From Propionicimonas paludicola (GTDB lineage: Bacteria > Actinomycetota > Actinomycetes > Propionibacteriales > Propionibacteriaceae): a stretch of DNA of 64,000 nucleotides. The notes under the pieces were generated by a model. That model saw nothing but the letters and a program-made list of their open reading frames with translations. It searched no databases and had not been told where the DNA came from. Every line of letters starts with the position of its first letter. The first letter of the stretch is position 1. The stretch is taken from assembly GCF_002563675.1 (NCBI RefSeq), contig NZ_PDJC01000001.1:434001-498000 (forward strand). Direction: 5' to 3'. The position numbers were made by a program, and so were the translations under genes. Positions 55,365 to 63,452 of this stretch are shown here, piece by piece.

Positions 55365-57533
55365 ATGGCCCTGTCGAATCAGTACCTGACCGAGTTGGCG
55401 CAGGCCTATGGGATCGCCACCGAGTTCTGGGACTGGAAGGGCCGGCTCACCGAGGTCACCGACGAGACGGTGATCGCCATCCTGGCCGCACTGGACGTCT
55501 CCGCGGCCGACCCGGAGTCTGCGGCCGCCGCCCTGGAGCAGGTGCGGCTTCGTCCGTGGAGCCGGCTGCTGCCACCCTGCGTGGTCACTGAGCAGGGGAC
55601 GGTCGACAGCGTCCAGGTGCATGTGCCCGACGGCGAGCCGGTGCAGCTGAGCGTCCGGCTCGAGGACGGCGGGCTGCGCGATCTGCGCCAGGTGGACGAT
55701 TTCGAGGCCCCGCGCTGGGTGGACGGGGTGCTGGTCGGCCAGGCGTCCTTCGAACTCCCCGCCAACCTTCCGCTGGGCTACCACCGGCTGCAGGCCATCA
55801 CCGCCGATGCCCAGCTGGAGACCAGCCTGATCGTCACCCCGAGCTTCTTGGGCTTCCCGGACAGCCTCGGCGACAAGCGGGCCTGGGGCTACGCCGTCCA
55901 GCTGTACAGCCTGTCGTCGGCCGACTCCTGGGGAGTCGGTGACCTGCTCGACCTGGCCGATCTGGCCACCTGGTCGGCCAGCCAGCAGTACGCCGGCTTC
56001 GTCCTGGTGAACCCGCTGCACGCGGCCGAGCCGGACGCCCCGATCGAACCGTCGCCCTACCTGCCCACCTCGCGTCGCTACGTGAACCCGCTGTATCTGC
56101 GCCCGGAAGCTATTCCGGAGTACGCCGAGCTCGGCGAGGCTGAGCGGGCCGAGATCCGGCAGGCCAAGAACGAGCTGCGGGCGGCGTTGGTCGGGGCCGA
56201 GCTGATCGATCGCGATCTGATCTGGGCGGCCAAGGTGCGGGCGCTGCAGGTGGTGCATGCCCGCGGGCTGCGTCCGGCCCGCCGGATGGCGCTCAACCAC
56301 TTCCTGCGCCGCGAGGGACGCAGCCTGCTGCAGTTCGCCACCTGGTCGGCGCTGGCCACCGTCCACGGTCACGACTGGCGCACCTGGCCCAGCCAGTACC
56401 ACCGTCCCTCGGCACCGGCCGTGGCCGAGTTCGCCGACCAGCACGCCGAACTGATCAGCTTCTTTGCCTGGCTGCAGTGGGTGGCCGACGACCAGCTGCG
56501 CGCGGCCCAGTCCGCGGCGCACGACGCCGGGATGCGGGTCGGGATCATGAACGACCTCGCCGTCGGGGTCGGCCCGCAGAGTGCGGAGGCCTGGACCTAC
56601 TCCAACCTGTTCGCCTCCGGCATGGGCGTGGGTGCGCCGCCGGATCACTTCAACCAGACCGGGCAGTCCTGGGGGCAGGCGCCCTGGCGTCCGGATCGGC
56701 TGGACGAGCTGTCCTACGCCCCGTTCCGGAGCATGGTGGCCGGCATCCTGCGGCACTGCGGCGGGATCCGGGTCGATCACATCATGGGGCTGTTCCGGCT
56801 GTGGTGGATCCCCGAAGGGATGAGCGCGGCCCAGGGCAGCTACGTCCGCTACAACCACGAGGCCATGGTCGGCATCCTGGCCCTGGAGGCGGTTCGGGCC
56901 GGGGCGCTGGTGGTCGGCGAGGACCTCGGGGTGGTCGAGCCGTGGGTGCGTGAGTACCTGCGTCGCCGCGGCATCCTGGGCACCTCGGTGGCCTGGTTCG
57001 AGCGGGACGACCAGGGCTGCCCGCTGCCGCCGCAGGCCTGGCGGGAGTACTGCCTGGCGTCGGTCACCACTCACGATCTGCCGCCGACCGCCGGCTACTT
57101 GGCCGATGAGCACGTCCGGCTGCAGCACCGGCTGGGCCTGCTGACCGAGTCGTTGGAGACCGAACTGGGCAATGCCGCCGCCGAGCGGGAGGCGTTCATC
57201 GCCAGCCTGCGCGCCGGTGGCTACCTGAGTGCCGATCCGGCTTCCACCCAGGACGTGGTCGAAGCCCTGCACCGCTACCTGGTGGCGACGCCGTCCCGGA
57301 TCCTGTGTGCGGCGCTCACCGACGCCGTCGGGGACCGACGCACCCAGAACCAGCCCGGGACCAGCACCGAGTATCCGAACTGGCGGGTACCGCTCAGCGG
57401 TCCGGACGGGCGTCCGCTGGCTCTGGAGGACCTCTACCGCAACGAGCGCTCGTTCCGGTTGGCCACCATCATGAACGACTTCGCCGTCCCGCTGAACCCG
57501 CCCGACGAGGCGGAACTGGCCCCGCTCGGCTGA
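55365..57533 (+). CDS. malQ: 4-alpha-glucanotransferase (amylomaltase)
   Basis: This 722-residue GH77 enzyme has an N-terminal extension of about 170 residues found in actinobacterial and E. coli-type MalQ, then the catalytic barrel. The nucleophile aspartate is in GIRVDHIMGLFRLWW, the acid glutamate in VVGEDLGVVEPW and the third carboxylate in TTHDLPPTAGYL. It disproportionates maltodextrins for glycogen and maltose metabolism. It lies 52 bases after the MarR gene and is followed by the 20-bp repeat array. Confidence 0.96.
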   Translation: MALSNQYLTELAQAYGIATEFWDWKGRLTEVTDETVIAILAALDVSAADPESAAAALEQVRLRPWSRLLPPCVVTEQGTVDSVQVHVPDGEPVQLSVRLEDGGLRDLRQVDDFEAPRWVDGVLVGQASFELPANLPLGYHRLQAITADAQLETSLIVTPSFLGFPDSLGDKRAWGYAVQLYSLSSADSWGVGDLLDLADLATWSASQQYAGFVLVNPLHAAEPDAPIEPSPYLPTSRRYVNPLYLRPEAIPEYAELGEAERAEIRQAKNELRAALVGAELIDRDLIWAAKVRALQVVHARGLRPARRMALNHFLRREGRSLLQFATWSALATVHGHDWRTWPSQYHRPSAPAVAEFADQHAELISFFAWLQWVADDQLRAAQSAAHDAGMRVGIMNDLAVGVGPQSAEAWTYSNLFASGMGVGAPPDHFNQTGQSWGQAPWRPDRLDELSYAPFRSMVAGILRHCGGIRVDHIMGLFRLWWIPEGMSAAQGSYVRYNHEAMVGILALEAVRAGALVVGEDLGVVEPWVREYLRRRGILGTSVAWFERDDQGCPLPPQAWREYCLASVTTHDLPPTAGYLADEHVRLQHRLGLLTESLETELGNAAAEREAFIASLRAGGYLSADPASTQDVVEALHRYLVATPSRILCAALTDAVGDRRTQNQPGTSTEYPNWRVPLSGPDGRPLALEDLYRNERSFRLATIMNDFAVPLNPPDEAELAPLG

Positions 57534-57566
57534 CCACCGGGCCCACTCGACTGACCCACCCTGGCT

Positions 57567-57706
57567 CGCTTCGCTACCGCAACTGTCGCTTCGCTACCGC
57601 TAGGCCTGCTTCGCTACCCCTCTACCGGTAGCGAAGCAGCCCGAACGGTAGCGAGGTGCGCCGAAGGGTAGCGAGGTGCGTCGAAGGGTAGCGAAGTGCC
57701 GGGCGG
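57567..57706. repeat. Opposed arrays of 20-bp repeats (TTCGCTACC x3 then GGTAGCGA x4)
   Basis: Three copies of (C/T)GCTTCGCTACC begin at 57567, 57587 and 57607. Four copies of GGTAGCGA(A/G) begin at 57627, 57647, 57667 and 57687. All are exactly 20 bases apart, and the second set is the reverse complement of the first. The inner pair forms a 13-bp perfect stem (57606-57618 with 57627-57639) with an 8-base loop. It lies between convergent malQ and the PurM-fold gene, so it can act as a bidirectional terminator, but the array structure goes beyond that need. Confidence 0.85.
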
Positions 57707-57734
57707 GGACGAGCGGGGACGAGCAGGGACGGGC

Positions 57735-58487
57735 TCAGCCGAGCTCGGCGACAACGGTGACCGGGGCGTCGCCCAGGTGGCCGCGCAGCACGTCCAGGTC
57801 GTCGGGGGAGCAGCTGAACAGCACGCAGCTGGACGGTCCGCCGGAGTCAGTCAGGCTCAGCCCGTGCTCGGGCCTCCAGTCGATTCGCAGGCCATCGGCC
57901 GCGGCCAACTGGGGTATCTCCCAGGCCAGGCCCTTCGAGCCGACCGGCAGTGCATCATGGACGACCCCGCTGGCCAGCGCCGCGGTGACGGCCGCCACCG
58001 AGACCTGATCGGGATGCCCGATGTAGACCTCATGGCGGGGAGCCGAGATCGGCAGCCCGGCACAGACCACCAGATCACCGGGCTGCGAGCCGCCGCCGAC
58101 CCGACGTCCGGGACGCCGCCGTCCCAGCACAGTGACGCCGATCCCGGTGGCGACGGTGGCCACGTTGTCCTCGGTGCTGCCGGTGATCGCCTCGCGGGCC
58201 ACCCCGGCCTCGGCGGCCAGCCGGCAGATCTCGGCGATCATCTGCGCGCCGAGCGGTTCCAGCTCGACACACAGATCATCGATCACCGCGATCGGCTCGG
58301 CTCCCGCACACAGCACCTCCAGGAGCGGCACCCGCAGCGCGAAGTGAGCCACCGTGGCGGCATCCGAGGCGACGGTGTCGGCCGGCTTCGGGCCGATCCC
58401 GCCGACCGAATCGGTGGCCACCACCAGGTCGTCCCCGAGTAGCAGCAGATCCCGCACGCGGCGGGCGCCCGACGAAGGTGCACTCAT
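57735..58487 (-). CDS. PurM/AIR-synthase-fold protein, possible alpha-ribazole kinase (CblS-like)
   Basis: The 250-residue protein shows an AIR-synthase-type N-terminal domain: LLGDDLVVATDSVGGIGPKP, DDLCVELEPLGAQMI and AITGSTEDNVATVATGIGVT, then a shorter C-terminal part. It resembles the PurM-superfamily group of small-molecule kinases (ThiL, CblS), not PurM itself. CblS, described in Firmicutes, phosphorylates alpha-ribazole and is encoded with an ECF S component (CblT). Linkage here to an ECF transporter favours this reading, but thiamine-phosphate kinase-like or other ATP-dependent activity is possible. It is the last gene of the operon, six bases after the ADP-ribosylglycohydrolase gene. 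Confidence 0.6.
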   Translation of the reverse strand: MSAPSSGARRVRDLLLLGDDLVVATDSVGGIGPKPADTVASDAATVAHFALRVPLLEVLCAGAEPIAVIDDLCVELEPLGAQMIAEICRLAAEAGVAREAITGSTEDNVATVATGIGVTVLGRRRPGRRVGGGSQPGDLVVCAGLPISAPRHEVYIGHPDQVSVAAVTAALASGVVHDALPVGSKGLAWEIPQLAAADGLRIDWRPEHGLSLTDSGGPSSCVLFSCSPDDLDVLRGHLGDAPVTVVAELG

Positions 58488-58493
58488 GGTCGG

Positions 58494-59489
58494 CTACCTG
58501 CGCAGCTCGACCAGCTCGGCGGCCAGGCGCTGCGGATCCAGGCCGTTGACCTCCCGCAGCTGGGCCAGCATGTCGGCCGGCACTCCCTGCAGGCCGCTCA
58601 GCGAGCCGCACATGGCCCCGGCCATGGCCCCGATGGTGTCGGTGTCGCCGCCGAGGTTGGCGGCCAGCTCGGTGGCCCGGTGCGGGTCGGCGTGGGTCCG
58701 GGCCACCAGGCCCAGTGCGGCCGGCACGCTCTCGGTGGTGGTCACCCAGGCCCCGACCAGGTCGTACAGCTGAGTGAGGAACTCCTGGTCGCTGGTCGGA
58801 CGTTCGGCCAGCTCGATGGCTAGCCGGGCCCGGGCCGAGACTGCGGCGGCCACGGTCTGCTGGCCGCGCTCCCGGCCCAGATCGGCCGCACGCATGCCGA
58901 CCTCGACCGCCTCAGCCAGGTCGGCCCCCTCGATGCCGGCCGAGATCACCCCGGCCACCAGGCAGGCGCCGCTGACCGCGACTCCGGTGTTGTGCGACAT
59001 CACGGTGGCCTCGACCACGGCGTCCACCAGGGCGTCCAGGTCGTCGGGGCGCCGGACGATGCCGATCGGCGCGATCCGCATGGCCGCACCGTTGGTCTCG
59101 CCGCCGTCGCCGGTGCTGCGCGGATCGGCACCCGAGCGCAGCAGGTCGATGGCCTTGGCCGAGCTCGGCCCCAGGAAGTTGCCGGCACTGGCGTTCACTC
59201 GGTCCGCCCAGGCCACCAGCTCACGAGCCACATCCTCGGCCCGGACCTCGCCGCCGGCATCCCGGACGGTGGCAGCCAGCATGAAGGCCTGCTGGGTGTC
59301 GTCGGTGACCTGGCCGGCCCGGAAGCCGTCCACGATCTCGTGACCGGGAGGTGCGGGGTGGAAGCCGCTCAGCCAGCCGAAGGTGTCCCGGATCTTCTGG
59401 GGAACCCACAGTTCGCCCGGCATCCCCATGGCATCGCCAAGAGCCAAGCCGGCCAGGCAGCCCGCCGCACGATCTACAACAGCACTCAT
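58494..59489 (-). CDS. ADP-ribosylglycohydrolase (ARH) family protein
   Basis: The 331-residue product has the full ARH/DraG signature set: GLALGDAMGMPGE, the metal-binding TDDTQQAF near residue 62, ETNGAAMRIAPIG near 133 and GGDTDTIGAMAGAMCG near 280. These enzymes use two Mg2+ ions to hydrolyse alpha-N-glycosidic bonds of ADP-ribosylated substrates. ATG 59489 overlaps the stop of the ECF T gene by one base (TGATG), so it is translated with a transporter. This suggests the true substrate is an imported ribosyl compound, not a protein. That is inference. Confidence 0.88.
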   Translation of the reverse strand: MSAVVDRAAGCLAGLALGDAMGMPGELWVPQKIRDTFGWLSGFHPAPPGHEIVDGFRAGQVTDDTQQAFMLAATVRDAGGEVRAEDVARELVAWADRVNASAGNFLGPSSAKAIDLLRSGADPRSTGDGGETNGAAMRIAPIGIVRRPDDLDALVDAVVEATVMSHNTGVAVSGACLVAGVISAGIEGADLAEAVEVGMRAADLGRERGQQTVAAAVSARARLAIELAERPTSDQEFLTQLYDLVGAWVTTTESVPAALGLVARTHADPHRATELAANLGGDTDTIGAMAGAMCGSLSGLQGVPADMLAQLREVNGLDPQRLAAELVELRR

Positions 59490-60259
59490 CACACAACTCC
59501 ATATCCGAGGCCGAACCGCAGCCAGCACACCACCACGAGGGTGAGCACCGCTGCCGCCAGCACCACAATGTCGACCGTACGGAACTTCAAATCACTCATC
59601 GCCGTCATCGAGTTGGTCGCCCCGTAGCCGCGGTTGGTCATTGCCACGGCCAGGTTGTCGGCCAACAGAATCGAGTTGGTGATGAGCGGCACCATGATCG
59701 GGACGAAGGACACGATCTGGCCGACCGGCCCGGTGTCCTTGATCCGCGCGCCGCGGGCCCGTTGGGCCTCGACGATCAGGTCCTTCTTGTGCACCATCGT
59801 CGGAATGAACGACAGCGCCGTGGTGACCAGGATGGACAGCCAGTAGGGCGCGTGCATCTTGGACATCACCACCAGCAGGTCATCGATCGGCGTGCTCACC
59901 GTGAAGGCATAGGTGGCCACCACCATCAGCAGGATTCGGGCCACGAAGTTCAGCCCCACCAGCAGCGCACCCAGCGTGACCGGCCAGCCCCACAGGCTGA
60001 ACAGCACCTGCGCGTTCTCCGGCAACGTGTACTGCGAGCTGGTGAACATGGTCACCGCCACGATCAGCACGAAGACCAGCAGCAGCGGTTGCAGCATGGC
60101 CCACAGCCCACCCATCGGGGTGCGCACCGCGATCAGCGCGGCCAGCAGGATCACCAGCAGAGCCAGGTTCCCCAGCGGGTGGGAGAACATGAACAGCGCG
60201 ATCATGATCACCACGAAGACGGCGATCTTGATCCGGACGTCCAGTCGCTCGAGGATCAT
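59489..60259 (-). CDS. ecfT: ECF transporter transmembrane (T) component
   Basis: The 256-residue EcfT-like protein has about five to six membrane segments and the two Ala-Arg-Gly coupling motifs region (AQRARGARIKD near residue 165), with NRGYGA later. It transmits ATPase movement to the S component. ATG 60259 overlaps the ATPase stop by four bases. The in-frame extension upstream to 60337 lies inside the ATPase gene and is rejected. Confidence 0.9.
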   Translation of the reverse strand: MILERLDVRIKIAVFVVIMIALFMFSHPLGNLALLVILLAALIAVRTPMGGLWAMLQPLLLVFVLIVAVTMFTSSQYTLPENAQVLFSLWGWPVTLGALLVGLNFVARILLMVVATYAFTVSTPIDDLLVVMSKMHAPYWLSILVTTALSFIPTMVHKKDLIVEAQRARGARIKDTGPVGQIVSFVPIMVPLITNSILLADNLAVAMTNRGYGATNSMTAMSDLKFRTVDIVVLAAAVLTLVVVCWLRFGLGYGVV

Positions 60260-61980
60260 CGGGCACCTCCGGCAAGGACGGACGCCAGATGGCGGCCGAG
60301 TTCGTACTCGTCCAGACAGGCGGTGGCCTGCGGCCACAGCCGGCGCGATAGCGCCACGGTGTCGGTCGTGGTGACCGCAGCCGCAGCCAGCACCTCGGTC
60401 TGGGCCAGGACGTCCGCAGTCGGACCGTCGGCGGCGACCAGGCCGTCGCTCATCACCACGACCCGGCGGGCGTGATGGGCCACCACATCGATGTCGTGGG
60501 TGACCATGACGATGGTGGTGCCGGCAGCGTTCAGCTCGTCGATCAGCTTCATCATTGCCTGCACCCCGGCCCAGTCCTGGCCGGTGGTCGGCTCATCGAC
60601 CACCAGGATCTGCGGACGCAGGGCCAGGATCGAGGCCACCGCGATCCGCTGCCGCTCGCCCTTGCCGAGCGAGAACGGGTGTTCGTCGCGGACGGCGCTG
60701 AGCCCGGTGAAGCCGAGCACCTCGTCGAGCCGGGCGTCGATCTCGGCCTGGGGCATGCCGACCGTCTTCATGCCGTAGGCGACCTCCTCGGCGACCGACG
60801 CGCAGAAGATCTGGTGATCCGGGTTCTGGAAGACGTAGCCCACGTGGCGGGCCAGCTCCCAGGACTGCAGCGTGGCTGCGTCCACCCCGTTGACGATCAC
60901 CTGGCCCGAGGTGGGCTGCAGGATCCGGTTCAGATGCTTGGCCAGGGTGGTCTTGCCGGCGCCATTGCGTCCGACCAGAGCCACGTACTCGCCGGCCTGG
61001 ATGCTGAGGTTCACTCCGGACAGGCCGCGATGGCCGCCGGGGTAGGTGTGCACCAGGTCATGGATCTCGATCACCGGCTGGGCGGCGTCCGACGAGGCCG
61101 CAACCTGCTCGGGGGCCGGCAGCGGACGGCCGGTGGCCAGTCTTTCGACAAGCGCCACCGCCGACTCCAGGTCGAGCGGGATCTCGTCGCGGCCGATCAG
61201 GCCTGCCCTGACCAGGTGGTCGCCCACCACGGTCAGGGGCAGCGGCTTGACCAGGTTCTCCTCGACCAACTCCAGGTTCCGGAAGAAGTCGGCCGGCACC
61301 CCCTGCCAGCTGACCTGACCGTCCTTCAGCACCACCAGCCGGTCGGCCCGGTGCACCACATCGGCGCTGGCGTGCTCGACGGCGATGATGGTGGCGTCGT
61401 CACTGTGCCGGAGCCGGTCGACGGTCGCGTAGATCTCTTCGCGGCCCTGCGGATCGAGTTCCGAGGTGGGCTCGTCCAGGCAGAGCACCTCCGGCTTCAA
61501 CGCCAGAATGCCGGCGATCGCCAGCCGCTGCTTCTGCCCGCCGGACAGCTGTGAGGTCTCCCGCTCGGCGAAGGCGCTCAGCTGCACCTGGGCCAGGCAG
61601 TCGCTCACCCGGCGGTTGATCTCCTCACGCGGGACGAGATAGTTGCGCGGCCCGAAGGCGACATCCTCGGCCACGGTGCGGCCCAGGATCTGGCTCTCCG
61701 GATCCTGCAGGACCAGACCGATGTACTCGGTGATGGTTTGCACCCGGAAGTCGCGCAGGCTGGTTCCGTCGAGGATCACCTCGCCGGTCATCGTCCCCTC
61801 CTTGAGGTGGGGAATCACACCGTTCAGCGCCATCAGCAGGGTCGACTTGCCGGCCCCGGTCTGGCCCATCACCACGGTGAAACTCCCCGCCTTCAGGCTC
61901 AACTCGATCCCGCGGAGGACGTCGGAGTCAGCTTTCGGGTAGCGATAGCTGACCCCGACCACATCCAAAGACTGCTGCAT
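60256..61980 (-). CDS. ECF transporter ATPase, fused double cassette
   Basis: The 574-residue protein is two complete ABC domains in one chain. The first has Walker A GQTGAGKST, signature QLSGGQKQRLAI and Walker B LCLDEPTSEL. The second has Walker A GRNGAGKTT near residue 325, signature-like FSLGKGERQRIAV and Walker B LVVDEPTTGQD. This EcfA-EcfA' fusion is common in dedicated actinobacterial ECF systems. It lies between the S and T genes with near-zero spacing. Confidence 0.93.
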   Translation of the reverse strand: MQQSLDVVGVSYRYPKADSDVLRGIELSLKAGSFTVVMGQTGAGKSTLLMALNGVIPHLKEGTMTGEVILDGTSLRDFRVQTITEYIGLVLQDPESQILGRTVAEDVAFGPRNYLVPREEINRRVSDCLAQVQLSAFAERETSQLSGGQKQRLAIAGILALKPEVLCLDEPTSELDPQGREEIYATVDRLRHSDDATIIAVEHASADVVHRADRLVVLKDGQVSWQGVPADFFRNLELVEENLVKPLPLTVVGDHLVRAGLIGRDEIPLDLESAVALVERLATGRPLPAPEQVAASSDAAQPVIEIHDLVHTYPGGHRGLSGVNLSIQAGEYVALVGRNGAGKTTLAKHLNRILQPTSGQVIVNGVDAATLQSWELARHVGYVFQNPDHQIFCASVAEEVAYGMKTVGMPQAEIDARLDEVLGFTGLSAVRDEHPFSLGKGERQRIAVASILALRPQILVVDEPTTGQDWAGVQAMMKLIDELNAAGTTIVMVTHDIDVVAHHARRVVVMSDGLVAADGPTADVLAQTEVLAAAAVTTTDTVALSRRLWPQATACLDEYELGRHLASVLAGGAR

Positions 61981-61984
61981 GTCG

Positions 61985-62509
61985 TCAGTTCAGGAGCTTG
62001 CTGTTGCGGACCGCGTAGTACGCGACGGCGGCAATCACCAGGTTCACGACCGAGGCGACCAGCAGCGACGGGGTGGCTGCGGCGTACATGCCCCAGCCGC
62101 CGATCGGCAGGACCACCAGGCCCAGGACGAAGCTGTTCAGGATCGAGGTGACCACGACGGCCACCACCAGCCAGATCTGGCCCTTGCGACCCAGCCAGCG
62201 GAAGGCCAGCGCGCAACCGCCCATGGCCAGCGCGACCACGATGTGGATCGGCAGGGTCAGCGGGAAGCCGACGATGGCCGAGGAGAGCAGGTGGCCGACC
62301 GCGATCACGATGAAGCCGACCCAGCCGCCGAAGCCGATGGCTGCGAAGAAGCCGGGAGCCGAGTCCAGGCCGATGGAGCCCAGCGGGCTGGGGATCTTGA
62401 TGAACGAGCCGACGGCGCTCAGGGCGATGAAGATCGCCATGATGGCCAGCTTGCGGGCAGACACCGGCGACTTTGTGGCCTGGTCCGGTGAACGATCCGA
62501 GAGGGACAT
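61985..62509 (-). CDS. ECF transporter substrate-binding (S) component, possibly CblT-like
   Basis: This 174-residue membrane protein has about five or six helices and the stretches SFIKIPSPLGSIGLDSAPGF, GHLLSSAIVGFPLTLP and GWGMYAAATPSLL. The IPSP...DSAPGF pattern reminds me of the S-component family that includes the alpha-ribazole transporter CblT of Firmicutes. I cannot confirm this without a search. Other S-component families (thiamine, riboflavin, biotin) have different signatures. It starts four bases after the kinase gene and directly precedes the ATPase gene. Confidence 0.8.
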   Translation of the reverse strand: MSLSDRSPDQATKSPVSARKLAIMAIFIALSAVGSFIKIPSPLGSIGLDSAPGFFAAIGFGGWVGFIVIAVGHLLSSAIVGFPLTLPIHIVVALAMGGCALAFRWLGRKGQIWLVVAVVVTSILNSFVLGLVVLPIGGWGMYAAATPSLLVASVVNLVIAAVAYYAVRNSKLLN

Positions 62510-62513
62510 CTTT

Positions 62514-63452
62514 CTACTCCTTTGTAGCTGTTGCGAGGAACGAGGTCAGCCCGATGAGGTCGGGTCCGGAGCGTGCGCCCAGCTGGGTGCAGGAGGCTGC
62601 CGCGACCGCATTGGCCAACCGAATGGAATCGGCCGAATCGCGACCGTCGATGAAATGGAAGTACAGGAAGGCACCGGCGAAGGCGTCGCCGGCCCCGGTG
62701 GTGTCGACCGGCGTGACCGGGTAGCCGGAGACCGTGATCCGCTCGCCCGAGCCGGATACGGCGATGGCGCCGTCGCCGCCGAGAGTGACGATGGACAGCC
62801 CGGGGCAGTGCGCGGCCAGGAAGGCCAGGCCGGTCTCGACGTCGTCGCTGCCGCACAGGTCGGTCAGCCCCTCGCGGCAGGGCAGGAAGACGGTGGCCTT
62901 GGCTGCGGCCGCCAGGACGTCCTCGCGGCTCACCCCCAGACCGGCCATGGTGCCCATGCCGACTTCCAGCCCGAAGACCACCGGCACTCCGGAGGTGGTG
63001 GCTGCGGCCAGACCGGCCAGGGCGGCGTCCCGGGGGACCAGGTCGGTGTAGAAGACCTTGGCCGTGCTGATGGTGTGCAGATCGACCTCACCCGGGGTGA
63101 GCGAGCCGAAGGCATCGCCCAGGTCGAGCAGGATGAACCGGTCGCCGGCCGCGTCCACCACCACGGTGGTGCTCAGCGAGGTGCCGCCGGGAAGCACCCG
63201 CATACCGGCGGTGTCGACTCCTTCGGCCTGCAGGCTGTCGATGATCTGGCCGCCGAGCTGGTCGTCGCCGACCTTGCCGATGTAGGCCGCGGCGGCGCCC
63301 AGCCGGGCGGCCTGGGCGATCACATTGGTGCCCGAACCGCCGGGCAGATAGCTGCGTCCGGTGACCACGGCGAAGCCGTCCGGGCCGGGCAGCCGATCCA
63401 CCTGGATCAGCACGTCCATGGCCAGGGTGCCCAGGCCGACGATGTCGCTCAC
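62514..63452 (-). CDS. PfkB/ribokinase-family carbohydrate kinase
   Basis: The 312-residue kinase has LPGGSGTNVIAQAARLG near residue 36 and the catalytic DTTGAGDAFAGAF near 250, both PfkB signatures. It could phosphorylate ribose, a nucleoside or a related sugar. Gene order places it between the regulator and the ECF S component, and its ATG overlaps the GntR stop by four bases. A ribokinase role would fit release of ribose by the ADP-ribosylglycohydrolase-family protein. Confidence 0.9.
   Translation of the reverse strand: MSDIVGLGTLAMDVLIQVDRLPGPDGFAVVTGRSYLPGGSGTNVIAQAARLGAAAAYIGKVGDDQLGGQIIDSLQAEGVDTAGMRVLPGGTSLSTTVVVDAAGDRFILLDLGDAFGSLTPGEVDLHTISTAKVFYTDLVPRDAALAGLAAATTSGVPVVFGLEVGMGTMAGLGVSREDVLAAAAKATVFLPCREGLTDLCGSDDVETGLAFLAAHCPGLSIVTLGGDGAIAVSGSGERITVSGYPVTPVDTTGAGDAFAGAFLYFHFIDGRDSADSIRLANAVAAASCTQLGARSGPDLIGLTSFLATATKE

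Noticed and set aside
55200-57272. 690-codon open frame on the - strand opposite malQ
   Set aside because: malQ has all its catalytic residues on the other strand. The antisense translation is repetitive Gln/Gly/Ala/Arg.
57567-57706. CRISPR array
   Set aside because: The 20-bp periodic repeats have only 8-9 fully conserved bases, no unique spacers of usual length, and flip orientation midway; no cas gene is present.
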